A stretch of 64,000 bases of DNA. It comes from Bacteroidota bacterium (GTDB lineage: Bacteria; Bacteroidota; Bacteroidia; AKYH767-A; OLB10). The notes below the pieces were generated by a model. It was not told the DNA's origin and searched no databases. It was given only the letters and a program-made list of their open reading frames with translations. Positions 1 through 8,409 of the stretch are shown here, one piece after another. The translations under genes were made by a program, and so were the position numbers. The stretch's first letter is position 1, and each line of letters starts with the position of its first letter. The DNA lies in NCBI GenBank assembly GCA_016714535.1, contig JADKDR010000001.1, forward strand, positions 558,001 to 622,000, given 5' to 3'.

Positions 1-104
1 AGTCGCGTGCGGTAGGCGAAAGTGAAGGTCAAAAGATGACCATTACTTCTATCGAACCCAATTTGGACATGGAAGATGCCATGTTCCTAATGCCGGGGAA
101 ATAA
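1..104 (+). CDS. C-terminal fragment of a protein cut by the window edge
   Basis: An open frame enters from the left edge (first full codon at position 3) and ends at TAA 102-104. The 33 visible residues end in Met-Pro-Gly-Lys. That ending, after a stretch on a physical parameter fixed as an expectation for residues, resembles the tails of Bacteroidota LolA-like outer-membrane lipoprotein-sorting proteins. The similarity is from memory and weak. A hairpin terminator follows 25 bases downstream, which supports a real gene end here. The function cannot be settled from this fragment. Confidence 0.55.
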   Translation, partial: SRAVGESEGQKMTITSIEPNLDMEDAMFLMPGK

Positions 105-129
105 ATAAATGTTAATTCATAAATATATG

Positions 130-160
130 AGCCGCCATGAATTTATTTGTGGCGGCTTTT
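130..160 (+). terminator. Rho-independent-type terminator
   Basis: A perfect 8-bp stem (AGCCGCCA at 130-137 with TGGCGGCT at 150-157) encloses a 12-base loop and is followed by T residues. It lies between the partial gene ending at 104 and the next gene. It argues that the next gene starts at 187 and not at the in-frame ATG at 109, because an ORF from 109 would run through the stem. Confidence 0.75.
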
Positions 161-186
161 GTATTCAAACTTTAAATCAAAAAAAA

Positions 187-3100
187 ATGACTAAGCACTA
201 CGTAATGTCTTTAATGGTGTTGTTAACCACCACCGTATACGCCCAGATAAAAATGAACAGTGCTATGTTCGGGCAATATGAAGCACGAGCCATAGGGCCT
301 GCCGTAATGGGTGGTCGCATTACGGCCATAGAAGGAGTTGATAAAGACGCCCGCACCATTTATGTGGGCACCGCAGCTGGCGGCATTTGGAAATCAACCA
401 CAGGAGGAAGTCTCTTTAAGCCTATCTTCGATAAGTATGCACAGTCGATAGGTGCCCTTGCTATCGACCAAAAAAATCCGAAAACCATTTTTGCCGGTAC
501 GGGAGAAAGTAATATGCGTAACAGTGTTAGCATAGGTAACGGGCTTTATAAAACCACCGATGCAGGCGAAACATGGTCACTGGCCGGACTTGATAGCACT
601 GAGCATATTAGTAAAATCGTAATAGACCCAACAAACAGCAATGTGGTGTATGTGGCCGCACCGGGAGCTTTGTGGAGCGATAGTCCGCACCGTGGCTTGT
701 ACAAGACTACCGATGGTGGAAAAACCTGGGAAAAAATTTTATATAAAGACGCTGGCACCGGCTGTGCTGATATAATGGTAGACCCACGCAACACCAATGT
801 GGTTTATGCATCGATGTGGAAATTCAGAAGAACCGCATGGTCATTTGCAAGTGGTGGCGAAACAAGTGGATTATTTAAAAGCACCGATGGAGGAAAAACC
901 TGGCGTAAAATTCAAAAAGGGTTTGATGGCCAAATGCTTGGTCGCGTATGCCTGGCCATGGCTCCTTCGGCTCCCGATAATTTATATGCAATAGCAGAAG
1001 CGAAAGAAACCGCCCTTTACCGCAGCACCGATGCTGGCGAAACATGGACGAAACAAAGCAACAATCAAAATGTAAGCTGGCGCCCTTTTTATTTTAGCTG
1101 CATTGTTGTTGACCCTACCGATAGTAATCGCATCTATCGACCATCGCTAACACTTTCCTATAGCAATGATGGCGGTCAGTCATTCAGTCAATCAAGTTTT
1201 GATGGTGGTTGGGTGCATAGCGATCATCATGCATTGTGGATCAATCCAAAAAACCCTTCACAGTTATTTTTAGGCACAGATGGTGGCGTTTATATGTCAA
1301 TGGATAGAGGCGTAAATTTTATATTTCTAAACAGCCTTCCTGTTTCTCAATTTTATCATGTAGCCATTGATGAGCAAATACCTTATAATGTATATGGTGG
1401 CCTTCAGGATAATGGCTCGTGGATGGCGCCTTCGCAAAGTTCGAACGGAATTGAAAATAAAGACTGGGAAAATGTTGGCGGTGGCGATGGATTCTGGGTT
1501 CAACCCGATTTACTTGATCCCTCCTATGTATACAGTGAATCGCAAGGAGGAAATATTACCCGTTTTTGCAAAAAAAATAATGAGTATAAAGACATACAAC
1601 CCTATCCCAAAGCAGGCGAGCCAAAATTGCGTTGGAACTGGAATACACCCTTATACGCCAGCCCAAATGATAAAGCTGTATTATATTGTGGCGCACAATT
1701 TTTATACAAAACAAAAGACCGTGGCAACTCATGGGAGCGCATATCGCCTGATCTTACTACCAACGATCCTGTAAAACAAAAACAGGAAGAGTCGGGTGGT
1801 ATTACAGTAGATAATTCGAGTGCTGAAAATCACTGTACCATTTTTACAATTTGCGAATCGCCTCTTGACAACAACACCATATACGTTGGTACCGATGATG
1901 GGAATTTGCAAGTAACAAACGATGGTGGCAAGTCATGGAAAAATCTCACTTCAAATATTAAAGTAATTCCTGCTAATACATGGTGCAGCAGTATTGAGCC
2001 CAGTCGTTTTGATAAAAATGTAATTTATGCCTCGTTTGAAAATCATACACGTGGTGACTTTCGTGCTTATATACTTAAGACTGCAGATGGTGGAGCCACG
2101 TGGACCAACATTGCCACAAGCGATATAAAGAGTTTTGTACACAAAATAAAAGAAGACCTGTCTAATAAAAATATTTTGTTAGCCGGCACCGAAATGGGTC
2201 TGTATATCACGCTTGATGGTGGAGTTACCTGGACACAGTTTACAGGCAAGGTTCCTATGACTCCTGTGCGCGACATTGTAATTGACAAAAAGACAAATGA
2301 TGTAGTACTAGCGACACATGGACGTGGAATACTAATCATAGACGACCTCACTCCGATACGCGCACTAACGCCAGAAATACTGGATAAAGAAGTTGCACTA
2401 TTACCCACACGTCCCAATTATTTATCGATGGGGCAATATGGAAGTGGATTTCCCGGTGCCGGTGGATATACAGGCGATAACAGCACCGAAGATGCCGTTA
2501 TCTATTATTATCTTAAAGACCGAGTAATGAGCGGTGATGTTAGAGTGGAGGTTTATGACAAAGAAGGAAAGTTACTTGAAAAAATTCCGGGAAGTAAACG
2601 TAAAGGACTGAACCGTGTTACGTGGGGAATGCGCACCAAGCCACCACGCACCGCCAAGGGCGTGCGCCTTGATTTTGGCGGCTTTGTAGGACCTATGGTT
2701 ACCGAAGGCACCTATAATATCAAATTAATAAAAGGTGATAAGTCTTACGATGGAACGATTGAATTAAAAGCATTACCTAATACTCCGTATAGTAAAGAAG
2801 AAAGAGCGTTAGCTAATTCAACCACATTGAAATTGTATGCCATGTGCGAAGATTTGGCTTTTATGAATCATCAGGTAATTTGCGTTGCCGATACTGCACG
2901 CGCGCGAATGACTAAAAGCACAGATAAGAAAGATTTACAAAAAGCACTGACTGACTTGGTAACACGAATGGAAAAACAGCGGGCGATGTATGTGGCAACT
3001 ACTGGTGGTACAGCTATTACAGGCGAAGAGCGCATACGCGAAAAGCTGAGCAACCTGTATGGCACCGTGTGCTATCAGGAAGGTAAACCAACAGCTTCGC

Positions 3101-3264
3101 AGTTGGACAGGACCGAAGGTTTGCGTAAAGAAATGGATGACGCGCTAGCAGTTGTTAACGGTTATTATAATAACGAACTCAAGAAGGTAAATACATTATT
3201 GGCCAAGTATAAAATGGACCCTATTAACATTGCCATAAGAAGTGAATATGATGCTTTAAAATAA
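187..3264 (+). CDS. Secreted Asp-box (BNR/VPS10, sortilin-like) repeat protein
   Basis: A 1025-aa protein whose first ~20 residues form a signal peptide ending at Ala-Gln. The body carries about ten Asp-box motifs of the S/T-x-D-x-G-x-T-W type, such as TTDGGKTW, STDGGKTW and TNDGGKSW, spread over the first ~700 residues. This is the signature of BNR/sortilin-like beta-propellers, often annotated as VPS10-domain or glycosyl-hydrolase-like proteins. The last ~300 residues lack the repeats and show no T9SS sorting domain. The Asp-box is structural, so no catalytic activity can be claimed. Start 187 is chosen over 109 because a terminator lies between them and the signal peptide begins at 187. 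The stop codon overlaps the next ATG by one base. Confidence 0.85.
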   Translation: MTKHYVMSLMVLLTTTVYAQIKMNSAMFGQYEARAIGPAVMGGRITAIEGVDKDARTIYVGTAAGGIWKSTTGGSLFKPIFDKYAQSIGALAIDQKNPKTIFAGTGESNMRNSVSIGNGLYKTTDAGETWSLAGLDSTEHISKIVIDPTNSNVVYVAAPGALWSDSPHRGLYKTTDGGKTWEKILYKDAGTGCADIMVDPRNTNVVYASMWKFRRTAWSFASGGETSGLFKSTDGGKTWRKIQKGFDGQMLGRVCLAMAPSAPDNLYAIAEAKETALYRSTDAGETWTKQSNNQNVSWRPFYFSCIVVDPTDSNRIYRPSLTLSYSNDGGQSFSQSSFDGGWVHSDHHALWINPKNPSQLFLGTDGGVYMSMDRGVNFIFLNSLPVSQFYHVAIDEQIPYNVYGGLQDNGSWMAPSQSSNGIENKDWENVGGGDGFWVQPDLLDPSYVYSESQGGNITRFCKKNNEYKDIQPYPKAGEPKLRWNWNTPLYASPNDKAVLYCGAQFLYKTKDRGNSWERISPDLTTNDPVKQKQEESGGITVDNSSAENHCTIFTICESPLDNNTIYVGTDDGNLQVTNDGGKSWKNLTSNIKVIPANTWCSSIEPSRFDKNVIYASFENHTRGDFRAYILKTADGGATWTNIATSDIKSFVHKIKEDLSNKNILLAGTEMGLYITLDGGVTWTQFTGKVPMTPVRDIVIDKKTNDVVLATHGRGILIIDDLTPIRALTPEILDKEVALLPTRPNYLSMGQYGSGFPGAGGYTGDNSTEDAVIYYYLKDRVMSGDVRVEVYDKEGKLLEKIPGSKRKGLNRVTWGMRTKPPRTAKGVRLDFGGFVGPMVTEGTYNIKLIKGDKSYDGTIELKALPNTPYSKEERALANSTTLKLYAMCEDLAFMNHQVICVADTARARMTKSTDKKDLQKALTDLVTRMEKQRAMYVATTGGTAITGEERIREKLSNLYGTVCYQEGKPTASQLDRTEGLRKEMDDALAVVNGYYNNELKKVNTLLAKYKMDPINIAIRSEYDALK

Positions 3265-3986
3265 TGCATCAAAGTAAAAAATTCCTTACTGCTGAGTGGC
3301 GCAAACTGGTATTTGTCAATTATACAATTGACCCTCGTATACTATTACCGTTAGTGCCGGCACATACCGAACTGGATAGCTGGAATAATAAATGCTACAT
3401 CAGCCTTGTTGGCTTTATGTTTCTAAATACGAAGCTAAGAGGCATACCAATTCCGTTCCATCGCAATTTTGAAGAAGTTAATCTGCGCTTTTACGTTAGG
3501 TATAATGAAAAAGGAACCTGGAAGCGGGGTGTAGTTTTCATTAAGGAAATAGTACCTAAACTTCTTCTTACATTGGTTGCCAATTCTATTTATAAGGAAA
3601 GCTATGTAGCTCGACCAATGGATCACTTCATAAAGGAACATCCTGATACACTTGAAGTGCAATACTCGTGGAAGGAAAAAAATGCCGAGCAACTAATTTA
3701 CTTAAAGGCAGAAAATAAACCATTACCCATAATGGCCGACAGCAAAGAAGAATTTATTACCGAACACTACTGGGGCTATGCAAAAGCAAGCGGCAATGGC
3801 ACGGTTGAGTACCAGGTGCAACATCCACGTTGGAATATTTACAAAGTGATAGAGCACCAATTGAAAGTGAATTACGAAACGGTATATGGGCCATCCTTTG
3901 AATTCCTAAGCCACTTGAATGCCGATGGTATTATGCTTGCCGAAGGCTCGGAAATAAGTGTGATGGACAGAAGTTGGATTGAATAG
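3264..3986 (+). CDS. DUF2071 family protein (YqjF-like)
   Basis: A 240-aa soluble protein. The N-terminal region (aligning Trp, then a proline-rich VPAHTELD-type segment, then ISLVGFMF) and the FHRNFEEVNLRFYVRY stretch near residues 65-80 are the recognisable DUF2071 signature. Family members are uncharacterised and about this length. There is no signal peptide or membrane segment. ATG 3264 shares its A with the TAA of the Asp-box gene, so the two are probably co-transcribed and translationally coupled. The gene ends six bases before a convergent operon. Confidence 0.85.
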   Translation: MHQSKKFLTAEWRKLVFVNYTIDPRILLPLVPAHTELDSWNNKCYISLVGFMFLNTKLRGIPIPFHRNFEEVNLRFYVRYNEKGTWKRGVVFIKEIVPKLLLTLVANSIYKESYVARPMDHFIKEHPDTLEVQYSWKEKNAEQLIYLKAENKPLPIMADSKEEFITEHYWGYAKASGNGTVEYQVQHPRWNIYKVIEHQLKVNYETVYGPSFEFLSHLNADGIMLAEGSEISVMDRSWIE

Positions 3987-3992
3987 ATTGCT

Positions 3993-4397
3993 TTAGGGCG
4001 CTAACACCTTTTTTATGTCAGGCAGAAAATAATTTTCTGACTTCATTATTTTTCCGTCATCGCGGTAAATGGGCTTACCGTTGCTATCAAGCTTGCTCAT
4101 GTTACTTCGATGAATCTCATTAAAAACTTCAACTATTTTATGTTGCAGTCCGTGAGCAATAATGGTACCGCATAAGATATAAAGTTTGTCGCCTAAGGCA
4201 TCGGCAATGAGTTCAAGATTGCCTTCTTGAGCGGCCTCCAGGTACTCATCATTTTCTTCCTGCATAAGGCGGTGCCGCAATGCTATTACTTTTTCACTTA
4301 ATTGTGCTTCAGGAGTTTCAAAATACCCCAGCCCGAATACTCGATGAAAATCGAGCACTTTATGCATCGTATCCAATAAGGTTTGTTCTGCAGTCAT
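3993..4397 (-). CDS. MazG-like / PRA-PH-fold nucleoside triphosphate pyrophosphohydrolase
   Basis: A 134-aa all-alpha protein. It carries an EExxE-type acidic motif (E47, E48, E51) and a second acidic cluster in LIADALGD (D66, D70), the paired Mg-binding helices of the MazG/HisE superfamily. Such enzymes hydrolyse NTPs or related nucleotides to monophosphate and pyrophosphate. The substrate cannot be read from sequence. It is the last gene of a minus-strand operon after VTC and DUF4956 genes (22-bp gap). A pyrophosphate-releasing enzyme beside a polyphosphate-type domain is suggestive but unproven. Confidence 0.8.
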   Translation of the reverse strand: MTAEQTLLDTMHKVLDFHRVFGLGYFETPEAQLSEKVIALRHRLMQEENDEYLEAAQEGNLELIADALGDKLYILCGTIIAHGLQHKIVEVFNEIHRSNMSKLDSNGKPIYRDDGKIMKSENYFLPDIKKVLAP

Positions 4398-4419
4398 CTT
4401 ATTTCCTTATTAATATAGG

Positions 4420-5001
4420 TTATTCATAGTAGTAAACTTTTAAAAAAGCACGGTCGCGCAAAAAGTCGATTTCTTCAATAGCAATTTTATGAATGTTGAG
4501 CCCTGTGCGCTCATTCAGGTCGGCAATAAGTTTTTCGCGATTACCGGGTTTAATATTTTCAATCAACTCATATTGAATAAGCTGAAACTTCTCATTTTTT
4601 ATTAAAATGCTGCCATCCAACAAGTACGCTGTCAGAATAATTATTCCCATGATGAGACCCGATTCAAAATAAGTACCCTTTAATACCGAACTTATAAGCC
4701 CCATAGCAATTACAATAAAGAGATAGGTCATGTCCTTTTCGGAAATATTCTCGGTACGATAGCGTAACAGCGAAAAAACAGCAAATAGACCGAATGCTGC
4801 TCCGGTGCTGAATTCACTCTTATTCATAAAAGAGGTCATCATAAATATGATGATGTTGAAAACAAAGTACGTAAAAAAGTAATCCTTCTTTTTGTGGATC
4901 GGAAAATAAACGAAGCGGATTAGTACCACCACAGAAATCAGGTCAATCAGCAGTCGGATAAAAAACTTATCGCTAACCTTGTCAAGCAATTCAATATTCA
5001 T
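4420..5001 (-). CDS. DUF4956 integral membrane protein
   Basis: A 193-aa protein with about four transmembrane helices in residues 15-130 and a ~60-residue cytoplasmic tail. The segment FGLFAVFSLLRYRTENIS, in the middle of the protein, is the DUF4956 hallmark. Family function is unknown. DUF4956 genes are widely paired with VTC-domain genes, as here: the VTC gene ends three bases upstream, so the two are almost certainly one transcript. A membrane partner for the VTC protein is a reasonable inference. Confidence 0.88.
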   Translation of the reverse strand: MNIELLDKVSDKFFIRLLIDLISVVVLIRFVYFPIHKKKDYFFTYFVFNIIIFMMTSFMNKSEFSTGAAFGLFAVFSLLRYRTENISEKDMTYLFIVIAMGLISSVLKGTYFESGLIMGIIILTAYLLDGSILIKNEKFQLIQYELIENIKPGNREKLIADLNERTGLNIHKIAIEEIDFLRDRAFLKVYYYE

Positions 5002-5004
5002 CGA

Positions 5005-5775
5005 TTAAAAATTTATTTTATTAATAACTTTATTCATGTAATGTATCTGCATTTTGAAATTATTCTTTTTAATATTCGGGTGTATGCTCATAATGGCCCA
5101 GCAATATTTGCTAAGCGAAGCGGGCAGGTAATGCCGCAGCTTTAGCATTCGGTTTACAGGCGAACTGTAATTAAATTTTGCTTGCTTTACTTCAACAATA
5201 ACCAGGTGCTCGGCAGGTTTCATTCCGTTATCAAGCCCGGCCTCCAGATTAACATCGATGGTAACACGCTCATCCATGTTCTTCGAAATAAGTGTCATGC
5301 GTGCATAGTCAATTTTGGCTGATGGTTGAAGCTCGCTTGCTTTATATGGAGTAAGGCTACTAAGGAGGTTTATTTCTTTTTCGCCAAGATTAGCGCCTAT
5401 CCCATCAGTCATAACACGTTTTTTTATGGTACGCCCTTTATTGTTTTTAAATTTTATTTCAAAAAAATGAAGATTACTCTGCACATACTTACGATAACGG
5501 ATTTTATATCGGTTAGCTAAGCCGCAGTGGTGCTCATAAAAAAATTTAAGCTCCGGGCTATCAAAATAAAGGCTTTGATAATCGAAACATCGGCAATTGT
5601 CAATATCCAGCACATAGTAATACTTAGCTAGTTCAGGCAAAATATTTTGAAGAATATTTTCGTTAAGTACATACTTGGTATCGGTGCGGTCAAGCAAGGC
5701 CACCCTGTCCATTTTCTCTAGCGAGATGGGCTCAAAAATTTCCAGAAGTTTTCTGATTAGACTTTCTTTGTTCAT
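5005..5775 (-). CDS. VTC-domain (polyphosphate polymerase-like) protein
   Basis: A 256-aa protein covering one VTC domain of the triphosphate-tunnel type. Tunnel-lining basic and acidic residues are visible: RTDTKY near residues 30-35, NRYKIRYRKY near 88-97, FFEIKFKNNKGR near 105-116, and a late VIVEVKQAKF segment. In yeast Vtc4 this domain makes polyphosphate from ATP; bacterial members are mostly uncharacterised, so activity here is inferred. No SPX domain and no membrane segment is present; the following DUF4956 protein may supply the membrane part. It is the first gene of the operon, with a TACTTTTG -7 box 23 bases upstream, and is divergent from the L,D-transpeptidase. Confidence 0.85.
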   Translation of the reverse strand: MNKESLIRKLLEIFEPISLEKMDRVALLDRTDTKYVLNENILQNILPELAKYYYVLDIDNCRCFDYQSLYFDSPELKFFYEHHCGLANRYKIRYRKYVQSNLHFFEIKFKNNKGRTIKKRVMTDGIGANLGEKEINLLSSLTPYKASELQPSAKIDYARMTLISKNMDERVTIDVNLEAGLDNGMKPAEHLVIVEVKQAKFNYSSPVNRMLKLRHYLPASLSKYCWAIMSIHPNIKKNNFKMQIHYMNKVINKINF

Positions 5776-5797
5776 GTACCTTTATAAAAAACGTTGC

Positions 5798-5805
5798 CAA
5801 AAGTA
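5798..5805 (-). promoter_or_regulatory. Candidate -7 box for the VTC operon
   Basis: TACTTTTG on the minus strand matches the Bacteroidota -7 consensus TAnnTTTG and lies 23 bases before the VTC start codon. No good -33 TTTG partner is seen at the expected distance, so support rests on the -7 match and position alone. Confidence 0.4.
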
Positions 5806-5819
5806 TAAATATTTGTGAC

Positions 5820-6554
5820 ATGCATTTTACCGTAAAATTAAAAGTAGGCTTTAAAGCAATGATAATTTTGTTCTTGCTTCATTTTGCCATTAGTCTGGCA
5901 TCGGCTCAGAATTTTATTTCGGAGCAAAAAAAATACAGCAGGGTAAAAGCACCTTTTGCCAAGCCGCATAAATCCTTGATCTCAAAACTTTCGGAGTTGA
6001 ACATTAAGGAATCGAAAATGGAAGTTTTTATACGAGTATTGAAGCAAGAAGAAATACTGGAGATATATGTTCGCAATAAGGGCGAAGTAACATTTAAGCT
6101 TTTCGAAAAAGTGGACGTATGTGCCTCTTCAGGTACGGTGGGCTATAAGCTAAAGCAAGGTGATAGGCAGACTCCCGAAGGCCACTATCGCATCAATCTT
6201 TTTAATCATCAAAGTAATTTCCATTTGTCGCTAAAGATAAATTATCCCAACCATGAGGATAAGCAGCGAAGCAAAGGACTGAATGCCGGAGGCGATATTT
6301 TTATACATGGGGAATGTGTTACCATAGGTTGCGTACCATTGGGCAATGAAGGCATTGAACTGTTATACATGATGTGCGTTATTACAAAAAACAATGGGCA
6401 ACAAAATATCCCAGTACATATTTATCCTTGCTATATGAATACCGATGCTTATTCTAAATTAAAGTCAACTTATAAAGGCAACAAAAATTATATCAACTTT
6501 TGGAACCAACTTGAAGGCAGCTATTTTCAATTTGAAAAAAATAAAACACTGTAA
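5820..6554 (+). CDS. YafK-type L,D-transpeptidase, exported
   Basis: A 244-aa protein with an N-terminal signal/anchor (hydrophobic residues 14-27, then ASAQ). The catalytic core has GDRQTPEG (114-121) and IHGECVTIGC (162-171), the YkuD-fold pattern of the YafK branch: His163 and nucleophile Cys171. Such enzymes form or cleave cross-links involving L,D-bonds on peptidoglycan, or hydrolyse lipoprotein attachments, in the periplasm. Which reaction applies cannot be read from sequence. It is divergent from the VTC operon with only 44 bp between start codons, so both must share promoter space. Confidence 0.85.
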   Translation: MHFTVKLKVGFKAMIILFLLHFAISLASAQNFISEQKKYSRVKAPFAKPHKSLISKLSELNIKESKMEVFIRVLKQEEILEIYVRNKGEVTFKLFEKVDVCASSGTVGYKLKQGDRQTPEGHYRINLFNHQSNFHLSLKINYPNHEDKQRSKGLNAGGDIFIHGECVTIGCVPLGNEGIELLYMMCVITKNNGQQNIPVHIYPCYMNTDAYSKLKSTYKGNKNYINFWNQLEGSYFQFEKNKTL

Positions 6555-6572
6555 GAAATACAATAATCAACT

Positions 6573-6579
6573 TAATTTG
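6573..6579 (+). promoter_or_regulatory. Candidate -7-like box before threonine aldolase
   Basis: TAATTTG, the -7 consensus with a one-base rather than two-base spacer, lies 17 bases before the start codon. The same heptamer precedes mgtE, the second asparagine synthase and the GT gene at 40.8 kb. No -33 element is clear. Confidence 0.25.
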
Positions 6580-6596
6580 CATTAAATAAAAAAGCA

Positions 6597-7622
6597 ATGA
6601 TAGTTGACTTACGTAGCGATACCCTAACCCAACCAAATGCGACCATGCTCGAATTCATGAAGAAGGCAAAGGTGGGCGATGATGTATTTGATGAAGACCC
6701 AACGATACACGAACTACAACACCATACAGCCAGACTATTCGAAAAAGAAGCTGCCCTATTTTGTCCATCGGGTACTATGGCAAATCAAATTGCTATAAAA
6801 GTGCATACACAACCCGCACAAGAAGTGATCTGCCACGAGCACTCGCATGTATATTTATATGAAGGTGGAGGAATGGCCTTTAACTCAGGTGTAAGTGTAA
6901 AATTACTTCAGGGTGATTATGGAAAAATAAGTGCTTTGCAAATTGTTGATAGCATTAATCCCGATAATGTGCATTATCCCATTACGAGCCTGGTTGTGGT
7001 TGAAAATACAAGCAATAAAGGAGGAGGCAGTTGTTACACAATGGATGAGTTGAAAGCAATAAAAGCGGTATGCAGTGCTAATAACCTAAAGTTACATCTA
7101 GATGGTGCGCGCATATTTAATGCTATTGTTGCCAGCCAATATACTGCTGCCCAAATTGGAGATTGTGTGGATACCCTATCTGTATGCCTTTCCAAAGGAC
7201 TAGGAGCACCCGTGGGCAGCTTATTACTTGGAAATGCCGAAACCATAAACAAGGCGAGACGACTACGCAAGGTATTTGGTGGCGGTATGCGTCAGGCAGG
7301 ATTTCTGGCCGCAGCAGGCTTATATGCACTTCAACATAATGTAGTTAGACTGGCCGAAGATCATCAACGTGCACAAGCTATTGCCAAAGCACTAAGTGCT
7401 TGTTATTTTACAGAAAGCATAATGCCGGTTGAATCGAACATTATTGTATTTAAAATAAAAGACGAAATAGCAAGCCATGATATACTAGAGCTATTAAAAT
7501 CGAAAGGGATTTTAACCGTGCCTTTTGGAAAGCAACTACTACGTATGGTTTTGCATCTTGATATCAACCAGAGCATGGTTGATTATACAATTGCTACATT
7601 AACCGGACTCACCAATAAATAA
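6597..7622 (+). CDS. ltaE: Low-specificity L-threonine aldolase
   Basis: A 341-aa PLP enzyme, full length for the family. It begins with VDLRSDT, has the VGDDVFDEDPT motif (26-36), the LHLDGAR segment (166-172) with the cofactor-contacting Asp169, and SKGLGAPVG with the Schiff-base Lys200. It cleaves L-threonine and L-allo-threonine to glycine and acetaldehyde in the cytosol. It stands alone on the plus strand, 42 bases after the transpeptidase gene. Identity is secure; stereo-preference is not deducible. Confidence 0.93.
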   Translation: MIVDLRSDTLTQPNATMLEFMKKAKVGDDVFDEDPTIHELQHHTARLFEKEAALFCPSGTMANQIAIKVHTQPAQEVICHEHSHVYLYEGGGMAFNSGVSVKLLQGDYGKISALQIVDSINPDNVHYPITSLVVVENTSNKGGGSCYTMDELKAIKAVCSANNLKLHLDGARIFNAIVASQYTAAQIGDCVDTLSVCLSKGLGAPVGSLLLGNAETINKARRLRKVFGGGMRQAGFLAAAGLYALQHNVVRLAEDHQRAQAIAKALSACYFTESIMPVESNIIVFKIKDEIASHDILELLKSKGILTVPFGKQLLRMVLHLDINQSMVDYTIATLTGLTNK

Positions 7623-7733
7623 AAATAAATTATACCGGGTACTTCAAGTAAAAAACGCTAAGTCCTGCTGAATAGACTCGCTGTAAAAGCGAACTGGTCA
7701 CGAAAAAAAAGAGTCACCAAACCCCAACCATAA

Positions 7734-8396
7734 ATGGAACCAAAATTTATTCCTTACCAAAAAGAAACCTATACAGCTACCGAAACGCTTGAGCGTAGTC
7801 GTTCACATTTTGAATACATGGATAAGCGTAGAACCGTTCGCGAGTTTAGTAACCAGCCAATTGAAAAAGAGGTGCTTGAAAATATTATCATGGCAGCATC
7901 AACCGCTCCATCGGGTGCGCATAAGCAACCTTGGACCTTTTGTGTGGTTACCAATACTGAACTAAAAAAACAAATTCGTGTAGCTGCCGAAGAAGAAGAG
8001 TATAAAAGCTATCATGGCCGCATGAGTGCAGAATGGCTGAAGGACCTTGCCGTACTTGGCACCGACTGGCATAAACCTTTTCTTGAAATTGCCCCTGCTC
8101 TGATTATTGTTTTCAAACAAACATACCACCTTAACGAAGGCAAAAACGGATTAAATTATTATGTAAACGAAAGCATTGGCATAGCTTGTGGATTTTTGCT
8201 TGAAGCCATTCACTATTGCGGATTGGTTGCCTTAACGCACACGCCAAGCCCCATGAATTTTTTGAGCAACCTTCTTAATCGCCCAAAAAACGAAAAACCC
8301 TTTTTACTTATTCCCATTGGCTACCCTGTAGAAAAAACAACAGTGCCCGATTTGCAACGCAAACCGGGCAGTGAAGTAATTTGTTATTATGATTAA
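7734..8396 (+). CDS. Iodotyrosine-deiodinase-like nitroreductase-fold flavoprotein
   Basis: A 220-aa protein of the nitroreductase superfamily. FMN-binding KRRTVREFS is at 31-39 and GAHKQPWTF at 61-69. It has the substrate-lid triad of iodotyrosine deiodinase (IYD): Glu89, Tyr93 and Lys114, with spacing (+4, +21) identical to mammalian IYD, where these residues clamp the zwitterion of halotyrosine. A Thr in LTHTPSP (168 or 170) matches the Thr that hydrogen-bonds the flavin N5, and the VPDLQRKP tail is also IYD-like. Bacterial IYDs, including one from the Bacteroidota Haliscomenobacter, are known to dehalogenate halotyrosines. No signal peptide or N-terminal membrane anchor is present, unlike the animal enzyme. 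Physiological substrate is unknown. Confidence 0.88.
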   Translation: MEPKFIPYQKETYTATETLERSRSHFEYMDKRRTVREFSNQPIEKEVLENIIMAASTAPSGAHKQPWTFCVVTNTELKKQIRVAAEEEEYKSYHGRMSAEWLKDLAVLGTDWHKPFLEIAPALIIVFKQTYHLNEGKNGLNYYVNESIGIACGFLLEAIHYCGLVALTHTPSPMNFLSNLLNRPKNEKPFLLIPIGYPVEKTTVPDLQRKPGSEVICYYD

Positions 8397-8409
8397 TGAT
8401 GCGCTAGTA

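Noticed and set aside
109..186. Upstream in-frame start for the Asp-box gene
   Set aside because: It would translate through a terminator stem and precede the signal peptide with 26 unrelated residues.
7678..7692. Small hairpin TCGCT/AGCGA before the IYD-like gene
   Set aside because: Only five base pairs and no T run; no known RNA motif.
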